Below, in pieces: positions 53,376-62,506 of a stretch of DNA of 64,000 bases. Numbering within the stretch: position 1 is the first letter of the stretch; each line of letters starts with the position of its first letter. This DNA is from Varroa destructor (Eukaryota > Arthropoda > Arachnida > Mesostigmata > Varroidae), in assembly GCF_002443255.2 (NCBI RefSeq), contig NW_019211454.1, forward strand, positions 36,305,877 through 36,369,876. The letters run 5' to 3'. The notes under the pieces are model-generated. The model saw only the letters and a program-made list of their open reading frames with translations. It made no database searches and was not told the origin of the DNA. The translations under genes were made by a program, and so were the position numbers.

Positions 53376-53444
53376 ATAACCGTAATATATATATATATAT
53401 ATATATATTAATAATAATAATATATATATATATATTACGGTTAT
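53376..53444. repeat. Perfect 25-bp inverted repeat rich in TA
   Basis: The arms 53376-53400 and 53420-53444 start ATAACCGTAA and continue as alternating TA. They flank a 19-base TAATAATAA-type centre. The non-TA ends (ATAACCG / CGGTTAT) also match, so this is more than a microsatellite. Confidence 0.92.
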
Positions 53445-54147
53445 TATAAAGGATTCTATACCGCTTCATATACGATGGCCTCATAGGCTCGATAAACGGC
53501 GACAACGCTATCACAGGACAGAGAGAGTTTATAATAAATGAACTAATGGAATACACACATGCAAGTATTGCATAAGCCATCTCGACAGTTTCGAAGTTCG
53601 TGCTCGAAATATATTACTGTAGTAGCTGCGTAATTTACTACGCGCTACGGTTTTTGGTATTAATACAATATGCCACTTGTGTTTAAGGTGAAATTTGATT
53701 TAATTTTATATGTAAATTTATATACAGCACGATAAATCAAGTTCAAAGTCCTACAATTATAGACGTATATAGTTCCAAAAATTTTTCCTGCGCGTCGTTT
53801 TTCGTACGAAAAAAATTATTAGATGAAAAAATTTTAAAAGTGTCAACGACAAATATAAATGTGGACTGCGCTGGCAGATTCATTTCGTTAGCCATTCACT
53901 CATACATCAAAAGGTGTATTATCATGTTGTTATTTATACTGTTGCATAGACTGTTACGTAAATTTCAAGTAAATTAGATCGTATTACGGGCATTATTTGA
54001 TAGCGAAGAATCGATACCAAAGCTCTCATTCAAAGTTCTATTATTAAAATACACATTTCTCAAGTTATAACACAAGTAATCACTAGCACGACTACGCAGA
54101 AATCATAAAAGTTTTCAACTGTTTCCCCAAATACGGGACATGATAAA

Positions 54148-54348
54148 ATGGGCTCCGTGTTTTCTCACAGCGATTTATTTCATCGGAGCAAATCCTGTAT
54201 ACACAGCAGGATGAAAAAAGTAAAAAAGCAAGACCAAATGTATATCTATCCACTGTTCCTCGAGGCGTATAACAACAATTATACTACCTTAATAATGACA
54301 AAATCATATTGGCATTATACCTTTATAGGAGTTAAAGTATACACGCCG
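54148..54348 (+). CDS. Candidate first exon with an N-myristoylation-like start
   Basis: The ATG has context aaaATGGG and opens 67 codons that end exactly at an excellent donor, CCG|GTGAGT, in phase 0. The N-terminus MGSVFSHS fits the N-myristoyl pattern (Gly2, Ser6), which is inference from pattern only. A lysine-rich stretch follows at residues about 23-30, and the rest is Tyr-rich with no recognised domain. The read-through frame continues to 54390 without a splice. The next exon is not proven; 59125 has a matching phase but is 4.8 kb away. Confidence 0.35.
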
Positions 54349-54997
54349 GTGAGTAAGAAGAACGATGACGCATATTATTCTTTGTTTTGAAACTTCCTCT
54401 GCGTTGTCTGGACGTATGATCTTCTTTGTTACGGTGCTGTGATATAGACGTTGTCTGCAGCAATTTTTCTACAAAGGTTGATATAAGCGTCATCCCACAA
54501 GCACAAATCTTTTTTTCTGGCGAAAAGGTCTTATTATCAATTATGAAAGTACTGTACACATGGAAGGAATTTTCCATCTGCCAGACGATCGCTTAGTCAA
54601 ATTGCTGCCAGATGGCGCGCGAAAGCATTTCTCTGTCTATTAGCTTGGTCATCATGTCATACAGACGAAATTTTGTCTGAGATTATATAAACCACCGAGG
54701 GGTTTAACAAAAGAAGGTATGCTTCTATATGCATTTGTAGAGACTATGAATATCTTGATTCCTGTCTATTTTTAGGCTTGTTTGCATGCTTCTCATCTCG
54801 CTAACCGTAGACATTGCATTTGATGTTGTGTCTAAACTGGGCGTAAGCCCAGCCTGCTTGACAGAAAAACACTGCAACAAAATGATCGACTAGACTGGTC
54901 TTTGATGTTCAGCAAATACTAATAATAACTAGTGACTAGCAATTAGTATCATTACTAAAATACTCGCTCGGTTCAGGAATTTTTTGTTGTATATTTG

Positions 54998-55024
54998 TTT
55001 TATATATATATATATATATATATA
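54998..55024. repeat. (TA)12 microsatellite
   Basis: An uninterrupted TA run covers 55001-55024, preceded by TTT. It follows the tRNA-like patch on the minus strand, the position expected of a SINE tail. Confidence 0.85.
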
Positions 55025-55047
55025 ATATTGTTTATCTGGCACGTTAT

Positions 55048-55118
55048 GAATATTGGCCTCGAACCTAGAACGGGTCACAGATCTCTTTTTAGCTGCAAGT
55101 CATCATGCTACATCCACA
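55048..55118 (-). repeat. tRNA-like (SINE-like) patch with a (TA)n tail
   Basis: On the minus strand, GGTTCGAGGCC (55065-55055) matches the pol III B-box consensus GGTTCGANNCC. About 40 bases upstream, TAGCATGATGA is a weaker A-box match. Downstream on that strand lies the (TA)12 run. The T stem does not pair, so this is not a working tRNA; a SINE remnant is possible. Confidence 0.3.
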
Positions 55119-55738
55119 GCCTACGTCTAACGTCCCAGTACAGCCCCAGCTCAACACTATCTTAGACACCCTGTCGTCTCGTTTTCCATTGTAATCAATA
55201 CTCATTATTAGACAGCCTTATAATGATCATTGGCCACAATGGAAACCCTAAATTTATTTACGGATCGAATATCTATACTAGTTTCTCGGACACATGGATA
55301 ACGGTTAGGCCGTAATATCACCAAGGCGTCATTTCAAATAACGGTAATTCTAACACTCGAGAATAGGAAATCACATCTCGAATGATTCATGTTAAGCGGG
55401 TGATCCCACCAACGTTCGGAGTTCATTTCTGAAAAGAGCTAGTAAGCCTAAATTGGTATTTTTTCTAGTCCGTTTGTTACCGGGAACGTACATTTGCACC
55501 TTAGTGGTACAGGACGTCCTCACACAGACATTGGACCTTCGAGAAGCAACTAAAAAACACTGAGACGAATCAGGCTGTTAACATACGGAACAGTTACATA
55601 GGCGCAGCTGTTATAGTGGAGACTGACATCTCTCGTTCCCTATTAAGATCCGTTAATCTCTAACTACTATGTTCACTACCAGTGCTATCAGCTTTAGTTC
55701 GCTCGATCCTATCACATTGTCCACAATCGTCGCTCACG

Positions 55739-55796
55739 ATGATACTTCCATCGTTTAGCAAATTAGGAATAATTTGCTAAACGATGGAAGTATCAT
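55739..55796. repeat. Perfect 27-bp inverted repeat with a 4-base loop
   Basis: The arms 55739-55765 and 55770-55796 are exact reverse complements around ggaa. The arm starts ATGATACTTCCATCG. No open frame or longer terminal repeat surrounds it. It could be a recent palindromic duplication, a small-RNA hairpin or a cruciform site. Confidence 0.95.
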
Positions 55797-56978
55797 ATGT
55801 GACTTAAGTTAAAATTTACTGCTTTCGTCTAATTACACAAACGTACCTACTACTCTACTCGTTTCGTAGGACTCGTATATATAACTACGATAGGTTGTGA
55901 CACGCGTCCACAGTGAGAACTTGAATGATGATTACTGTATCGTCATTCGGATGCGATGCTAGGCGGACGCTTATTTACTGTTTCTAATTGAGTAGTCGCC
56001 AGCGGCTGATCATATCTCACCATTTTCAACATGAGCAGCGCTACCACAACGATCTACCGGCGCTGCATAAGTTACCATCTATTGTCGCATTTTTGTTGAG
56101 GTGACGATGTAGACAATACGATGACATCTGTGTGTAGCACCTCCATTGAAGAATCATTTCCAGTTGATTATCTACTGCGGCGACGCATCGTAGGACGATT
56201 TTGAGGAACGACAGAGATTTACAAAAGTTACAGACAGTAATTTACTAAACAACCTCTCTCTCTAATTAGGCTCAAATTCTGAAGTAATCTACTACGACTC
56301 TTGATAATTGTGTGCGTGGCCTCACAGCCTTGGTACATTTAAATATACATAGACGAAGATGAGTGTGTACTCAGGCTTCTAAAAGTTATTTATTACAATC
56401 TGGCGTAGTTAATGATATGATAAATATTATGGTAAACTTGACGATAATTGCATCACAATTCACTATCTAAATTAATTGTCGGTGAAATAATATATAACAA
56501 TAGAAAAACAGGCATCATATTTTTAGCATTATGGCTGGCATTTGTTAGTTCGGATCTCACTTCAGTACAACGGCTATATGGGAAATTTAATGACTAGCAA
56601 AACGTTTTACAGGTATCCTAATCAAAAAAAAGGTTCCACTGTTCAGCTTTACATGTATGCAAAAGAGGAAGGAAAATAATCGTTATGACCTCATCATAAG
56701 AGGCATAGCAGAATTTTCGAGAACGCTGAAAAAATCATTAAAAAAATACTAATATGAACATACCCATCTCTCGACCAAAAAGTACGTAAACCCTACACCG
56801 ATAACCTCATGAAATCGGGTTTGTGTTTTCCTACCAAAAATTGATGCGTTCTGAACGTTCGTCTGACGTTAAAAGGGATTAGAAAGATATCCCCAGGCTT
56901 AAACCTTTTACTGTCACCTGCATCTACCCAGGGAAACAGAGCAATATAATTGGTTATATAAGCTCAAGTTCAAAGAGA

Positions 56979-57070
56979 CTGTCTATGCTTTTTACCCGCA
57001 GAATTTCCCTGTCTATGCTTTTTACCCGCAGAATTTCCCTGTCTATGCTTTTTACCCGCAGAATTTCCCT
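56979..57070. repeat. Three identical 30-bp tandem copies
   Basis: The unit, beginning CTGTCTATGCTTTTTACCCG, is repeated three times without a mismatch, plus two bases. Its length is a multiple of three and no forward frame has a stop inside the unit. However, the surrounding frames close quickly, so coding is unlikely. Identity among copies indicates a recent expansion. Confidence 0.96.
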
Positions 57071-58118
57071 CACTAATTTGGACACTTCGTTGATATGGCA
57101 AATAATTTTTACAACGTTCCACATCGACTGCCGTCTACCACTAAATTTGTGTTTTAAAAAATAGTCTCGGATCGGTGAGCGTCCACAAGTTTGATGTCAA
57201 TCATTAAACGTCCATCAAAAAGGTATTTACAAATAGATATACAGCAGTCAAGGGTTACTGTTTTCTCGTGAGATCTAAAGAAAATTCAAGAAAATTGATT
57301 AATGGGAAGATATTATTAAAAATGTATACTCACAGTAATATGAATAGGGAAAGCGTCTCAAATAAAAACAACGAAGCCAAGCTGAGGTCAAGATTGAGCA
57401 ATATTGATCACGTGAAAAGTTTCCGGAACAGCCAAAAGCTGCATGTCTTAATCAAATTTTTGCAAACGCTTGTCCATATTAATGCTCCATCTAATTTTGC
57501 CATTTCCTTGTGCAGTCCCGGAGACTTGCCTATTTCCGAAATCTTCCTCCTTACGCACTTGACTCCATTAATAGTTATGCGATCTACAAGCCCATGATGG
57601 ACTACAAAATAGAAATGAACAAAATGTAGTTGACAAGTACCATTTATTTAATGTTTCCGAGTGGAAATGAATCCGATTCCATGAAGACACACAAAACAAT
57701 CCTTATTCGTTAAAGTATGATGGAATTTACGAATGTCCATTCTCTCCTTATAAATTTCTATATTCAGCTCAAAAATTAGCTGGCGATATATAAATGAAAA
57801 GTTTCAGTTTAGAATATCTAACCCGGACTTCGATTAAATACGAGAAAATAGACAACATAGTTTTAATCTGTTTTTCTGCTAAAACTACTGATAAAGCTAC
57901 ACTGCATTTTTAGGTTGCGTTTGGCAAATCCTTGTAGTTATTACGATAACGCTACCTTTCTAGCAAGCTCTTAGAGCGCTCTATTGTAAATTTTCTGCCA
58001 GATTATCGAAGGCATTAAAAAAATTCACAAACCATACTAGGTCAAGATTGACGTTACACGTTTTTTGCACAGATATCGTCTACATGTCAACGACAGATTT
58101 AGGTCTGGATAAACGTAC

Positions 58119-58395
58119 CTTTGACAAAAAGCCATCCTTCAACGCGAAATTTCTCCTGTATTACAGGAAGCACGGGTTCGGTGGCTCTTGCGTTGCCGCC
58201 AAGCTGCTCGTTGCTATTACTGTTGTTATTGTTACTGTTACTATTAGCAGTCACGCTACTGTTGCCACTGCTGTGGTTATTATTATCATGACTGTTCATA
58301 GTAGTAGAAGCAGCTACCGTGGCTGTTTTCGACGCTGTGGTTACTTTTGTTGTGTTTGACTTCAAGTCGTCAATGGGCACCACCCCCGGCGTCAT
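58119..58395 (-). CDS. First coding exon of an Asn/Ser-rich protein
   Basis: Reading leftwards, the ATG at 58395-58393 has context caagaATGA. It opens 92 codons that end in codon phase 1 at a strong donor, AAAG|GTACGT (58119/58118). The protein starts MTPGVVPIDDLK. It then has a Thr/Ala/Val-rich stretch and, at residues about 33-63, a low-complexity Asn/Ser tract with runs of Asn. The non-repetitive end, ATEPVLPVIQEKFRVEGWLF, precedes the donor. Asn homopolymers of this kind are common in arthropod regulatory proteins, but no domain is visible. The gene must continue at lower coordinates. The next exon is not certain; the one at 49630-49482 has a compatible phase. The gene is divergent from the membrane-protein gene at 60300. 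Confidence 0.5.
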
Positions 58396-60299
58396 TCTTG
58401 TTGAAGAGTTCGGATGGGAATTCTCACACGCAAAGGTAGAATTTTCGGTGAAAGGTGGGTAGAAGCTTGTAAATGAAACTTACGATCCGCGCGAACGAGG
58501 GTATGCGAGGCTTGCAAGCAACGAATAAGATCGACACTTAATGCACACTTTGTCACGAGGCACATGCGCGTTCTGTCCGACAGATGACTCACTTTGATAC
58601 ACAAATTATTCTCGAATTAGTTGGGTCCTGCCAGTTCTATGTGGTAATGATATATCCTTTACTCGAACGCCTGACGTATGGAAGAAAACAATATCCTTAA
58701 GTATCCCTGCGGAACACTACTCACTAACCACAAACAAATGCTTTTTCATTGATCGCAAGCATCAACAACCATTTTGGAGACACACGATGACACTGATAGT
58801 AAGGTAATATTTTGCTCCGTTTATCAAATCAATAAAAGATAGCAGAAACAATTATTCCTTGTTATTATGATCCATCATATTATGTAGTTGTATCAAGGTT
58901 TTATACAGTGCATCACAATGTAACGCGACCTACTATATGATGTAAAAGCACTAGTAGCTAAAACTAGTTTAGCACAATTTCTTGACCACACCAACTGACC
59001 ATGCTGAATAACTAAGAAAGACGTCGGAGAGCGTATATTACATATGCGCGCGGCGGGAAGCCGTGATGACGGCAAGGCTCGAGATGGACGACGCGGAAAA
59101 CTCCTCTGATTTTGTCTGTTTCAGATAGAACAAGCCAAGCCGACCGACACTGACGGGTCGCGTGCGCCCGACAAGAAAGGCGAGGAAAGGGCGGGCGACA
59201 GCGGAAAGGGTGGAGCTTCAAGCATCGCCGCCAGGGAGCGACACTGGTCGAAGCGCGTGGCGCGTGCAAAGAGAAGCCTGATTTGACTCCAGACGATACG
59301 AGTGAATACAAATGCATGAAACAAATATACGAAACAAATATAGTTCAATATGTTTACAGAAAACAGCAACTGAGCTAGATAATAAGAACGCTAAAGGTCG
59401 CTAACTACTAACGGTAAATGTACGGTGCTGAAGAAACGTGTTTATTAGATTTATGTTCTTCATAGCGAAACAAACTGTAGGATGGGTCAGGAGGCTAATG
59501 CCGAAGGAAAATTTTAGATGCTGCCAGGGCCCTTAGATGCTATGAAACAACGCTGTAATTAACTTTTATGTTATGTAGGGCAGAGGAAAGAATCTGGGAA
59601 TACTTACTAAGATTATGGCTTCCTTCTACTGCTTAATTCACTAGGTAGAACGCTCGTCCTGTCACAATACAATACAAGGTCGACGAACTATTGTATTAGA
59701 GATTGCAAATACATGCAGCTTCATATTGAGTACATTATTATAATACATCACTGTCTGTATACTTCACAAATTAAATGTACGACTGCACCGGGAGCTCGTG
59801 TGCGCATTCGTGGAACTAGTGAATATGTAGCCAAAAGGCTGTCTCCGTGATAAGCTTTTCGTTTCTAAGATTCTATATTTATTGCGATATGTACCACAAT
59901 AGGAACATTTGAACTTAATTAAAAAAAATTCTTAAGCAACAATGCTTTGGATTATTCCGTACCAAAAAATGCCGTTTACTTACCCTTCAGTTCCTACATT
60001 TTTTTAATATTAATTAAAGCTACAACTGAAATGGCTGCTTTCGGTCGTACGGACTTTCGAAATGGCTTTACTTCACTTCAATGACTACTTAGAATTATTC
60101 AGCAGATTTACTTCTCAGCGTGATATAGCTTTAGAGCCCTAACAAGATTATTAATATCTAAGGTAGAACGAAGTGTTACTGGAGATTGAGACTCAGAAAT
60201 TTGGTCGTATTAGTTGGACAATACGTTTTCAAGGCCTGACGTATTACACCCATTTGGAGGCCTCTGTCTTTTGAACGGTATTAGGAAATCGAGTTGATT
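58396..60299. promoter_or_regulatory. Divergent intergenic region between two gene starts
   Basis: This region of about 1.9 kb separates the minus-strand Asn-rich exon from the plus-strand membrane-protein gene. It includes a GC-rich block (59040-59290) unlike the AT-rich flanks, which may be a promoter or 5' exon. No unambiguous TATA box is seen at a sensible distance from either start. A candidate coding exon lies inside it at 59125. Confidence 0.3.
59125..59286 (+). CDS. Candidate terminal exon, charged Lys/Arg/Gly-rich
   Basis: A strong acceptor (...gattttgtctgtttcag) is followed by 53 open codons and TGA. Third positions are GC-rich, unlike the surroundings. The peptide starts IEQAKPTDTDGSRAPDKKGE and is hydrophilic and low-complexity, with a basic end. 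Entry phase is 0 in this frame. The same frame upstream has one TGA (59107) after an ATG at 59044, so a single continuous gene is not supported. The exon could follow the phase-0 donor at 54348, or the block could be the 5' UTR of the gene at 60300. Confidence 0.27.
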   Translation: MEQAKPTDTDGSRAPDKKGEERAGDSGKGGASSIAARERHWSKRVARAKRSLI

Positions 60300-62471
60300 A
60301 TGTCACAGACAGCTGAAGCCCAGCTCGAGGAGTTGGAAGATGGTAATTTGGGTGGCTTCTGGGGTTTTTGGGCCGGCAACGGAACTCTCATCGCTGTCGC
60401 GATCAGTACAATTATTCAGGTGATGTATCGTTAGTTTTACAAAAAATTTGTATCTGAGAAAATCATTACATACTGTACAATTAGATTTTGTATATCAATT
60501 GATTGGAAGAATGTCGTATTACTGAAAGTCCTATTTACAGGCTTCAGCGTAATAGACCCGTTACAGTTATGGTGTCGCTTTCACGAATACTGATTTTTCT
60601 AACAGCGGACCATCGGCAAATTAGCGAAGTTAGCAAGAGGGTATTGAAGAGATGATTCTCGAGCACTTAGGATTTTCAGTGTGTCGAAGCAAGAAGAACT
60701 GTAATCGAAGCAACTTTCGAAAGGGATATATGCTCCTGCGTTAAAACGCAGCTAGTTACATTGGGTTCTTGTAGAGACGAGAAGTCCGGAATCCAAGTCG
60801 GTATCAGATAAGAGATGAGACTTTGCAGTAGCGGGTGTACAAAAATTAATAGTGCTGCATTCAGAACCAGACAAGACCGCCTTATGCATTTCGCAGTTTC
60901 AAAGTTTCAATACGAGAAAGGCAGAAATGCTGCTTAGGTTCAGGAAAAACATTGTGCTGTCTATTCAGGACAGAACGTCTTATCGCAAAATAGGTTTTGT
61001 CACTTTTGTTTGAAAATTGACCGATAACGGAATAAATTAAAAATTGGTCAAGTCAAAATCGGCACAAATAGACAAGATATCGCCAAAGGACAAAACGCCT
61101 ATAACCGAACAGTGTTAAACTATATGAGCAAAGCTGACAACAAAAGCTCCATGTTGGGGCGCTACACAAATTGACATAAAGGAATTTACTCGATCATATT
61201 TCTAATTCTACTTTGTTGTGGACGGTTGATTATGGGTCATGAGAAGTGCATTACTTACGGCAATACATAAAAAGCTCCATAATCTATGGCAAAGACTAAC
61301 GATAAGGATTATGGTGGAATGTGTTTGATGATACGCTAAAGCAGCCAACCGCGTTGCTCCGGCACGACAAAACGCGTCATTCTGACCTCTACTGTCAACA
61401 ACGACAACGAGATTATAACAAGCCATTGAAAAAGAATGACGGCACCTAGTGAACAGAAAAAGCGTTGTCTTTTTCATCTTCACCACAATGCCAGACCATG
61501 TATATCTTGAGCTATTTGGCAACAATTCAGGGAACTCTCTATTGGCTATTTTAATGTATCCTCCGTATATCCCGCGTTTTGCGACGATAGCTTTGTGTTT
61601 CGGTCTCTAAACGCCTCTCTTAAAGTTCTTGATCCAGTGTAAATGGAAGGGTGTAGTAAAAAAACTTCTCGCCAAGAAATTAGTTCTCCATAATGGGATC
61701 ATGGTATTACCAGAATAGCAGATTATCGATCAATTAGTGCTTAGTTTACTAATTGTAGTTTGAAAAAAGTTTGATTTTGGTTTAAAAACGGTCAGAACTT
61801 TTCAACAGGAAATATATGTAAATTCGATTTTTTAGGTGCTACTTGGGGTTATGCTTTACATGGAGGGAGACCTCATCGGAACCGGTATTCTGTGCATTCC
61901 CAGTAAGTATATCGCGAAGTCTCACAAAAAAAAAACGAAGAAACAGGGAAGTAAGATATACATTACTTTTCTGTTCTTCTAATCGGGCTAGATCACTAGA
62001 ATAAGTCTTCAAAATTCATGGCGACCTATTTGCGGCATAATTCTCAGCTTGGGTTCATAAAATGTTTTCTTCTGCACTTAAGCTCTTAGGATTTTTTTGC
62101 AAGCATCTGGCGCCAGGCCGAAAACAGACAAGCTATTGGTGCACATATGCATTCTTATGTAAAAGACAACATGAGTTTTCGTAGCATTCAACAATCGACC
62201 TCAAGTTATGATTTACCAAAAGTAGCCATCGTCAGGTTCATAGTGAGATCGTTTTGATGCAAACCATGTACTCTCGTTTGTCCCCGTTCTAGCTTGTGTT
62301 GTACTGCCTGTTATTGGTTATCTTCATGTCCAACGCAGCGAAGAAGCGCGAGTTGCTGCTTTAACCGAGAAAAGCCTTAGGGCTAGAAACGACACAAAGG
62401 CTAAGGGAATAGAAGACAAAGATGTTGCACCAGCTAGCGGTGACAAGCCAGCCCATGAGAAAGAAGAATAA
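60300..62471 (+). CDS. Small two-pass membrane protein, three exons
   Basis: Exons are 60300-60419, 61836-61902 and 62293-62471. Donors are cag|gtgatg and A|gtaagt; acceptors are a T-rich ...ttttttag and ...ccccgttctag. The phases (0, then 1) join with no stop, giving 121 residues. An in-frame TAG at 60282 precedes the ATG. The N-terminal 20 residues are acidic, followed by an aromatic patch GGFWGFWAG. Residues about 29-49 and 53-75 are hydrophobic, separated by a short EGD turn, so a membrane hairpin is likely. The remaining 45 residues are charged, Lys/Glu/Asp/Ala-rich and end HEKEE. I do not recognise the family and assign no function. Three short exons joining an N-terminus, a hairpin and a tail argue strongly against chance. 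The start could lie in an additional 5' exon, because an AG at 60283-60284 could serve as an acceptor. Confidence 0.82.
60420..61835 (+). other. Intron 1 of the membrane-protein gene
   Basis: This intron is 1416 bases, starting gtgatg and ending ttttttag. It contains an opposite-strand open frame (61525-61208) with no supporting splice or start context. I see no nested gene. Intron 2 is 61903-62292 (gtaagt ... ttctag). Confidence 0.7.
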
Positions 62472-62506
62472 ATTAATATTAAGTGATATATGTGCAAAAC
62501 AATAAA
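62467..62506 (+). promoter_or_regulatory. Polyadenylation signals of the two-pass membrane protein gene
   Basis: AATAAA occurs at 62467-62472, overlapping the stop codon, and again at 62501-62506. The second lies about 30 bases after the stop and is the likelier signal, implying a very short 3' UTR. Confidence 0.5.

Larger units (their letters stand above)
55119..58118. other. Non-coding stretch with hairpin and tandem repeat
   Basis: Holds the 27-bp hairpin and the 30-bp tandem array. A 109-codon plus frame at 57268-57597 has no splice support. If the Asn-rich gene reads leftwards, this is its first intron. Confidence 0.4.
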
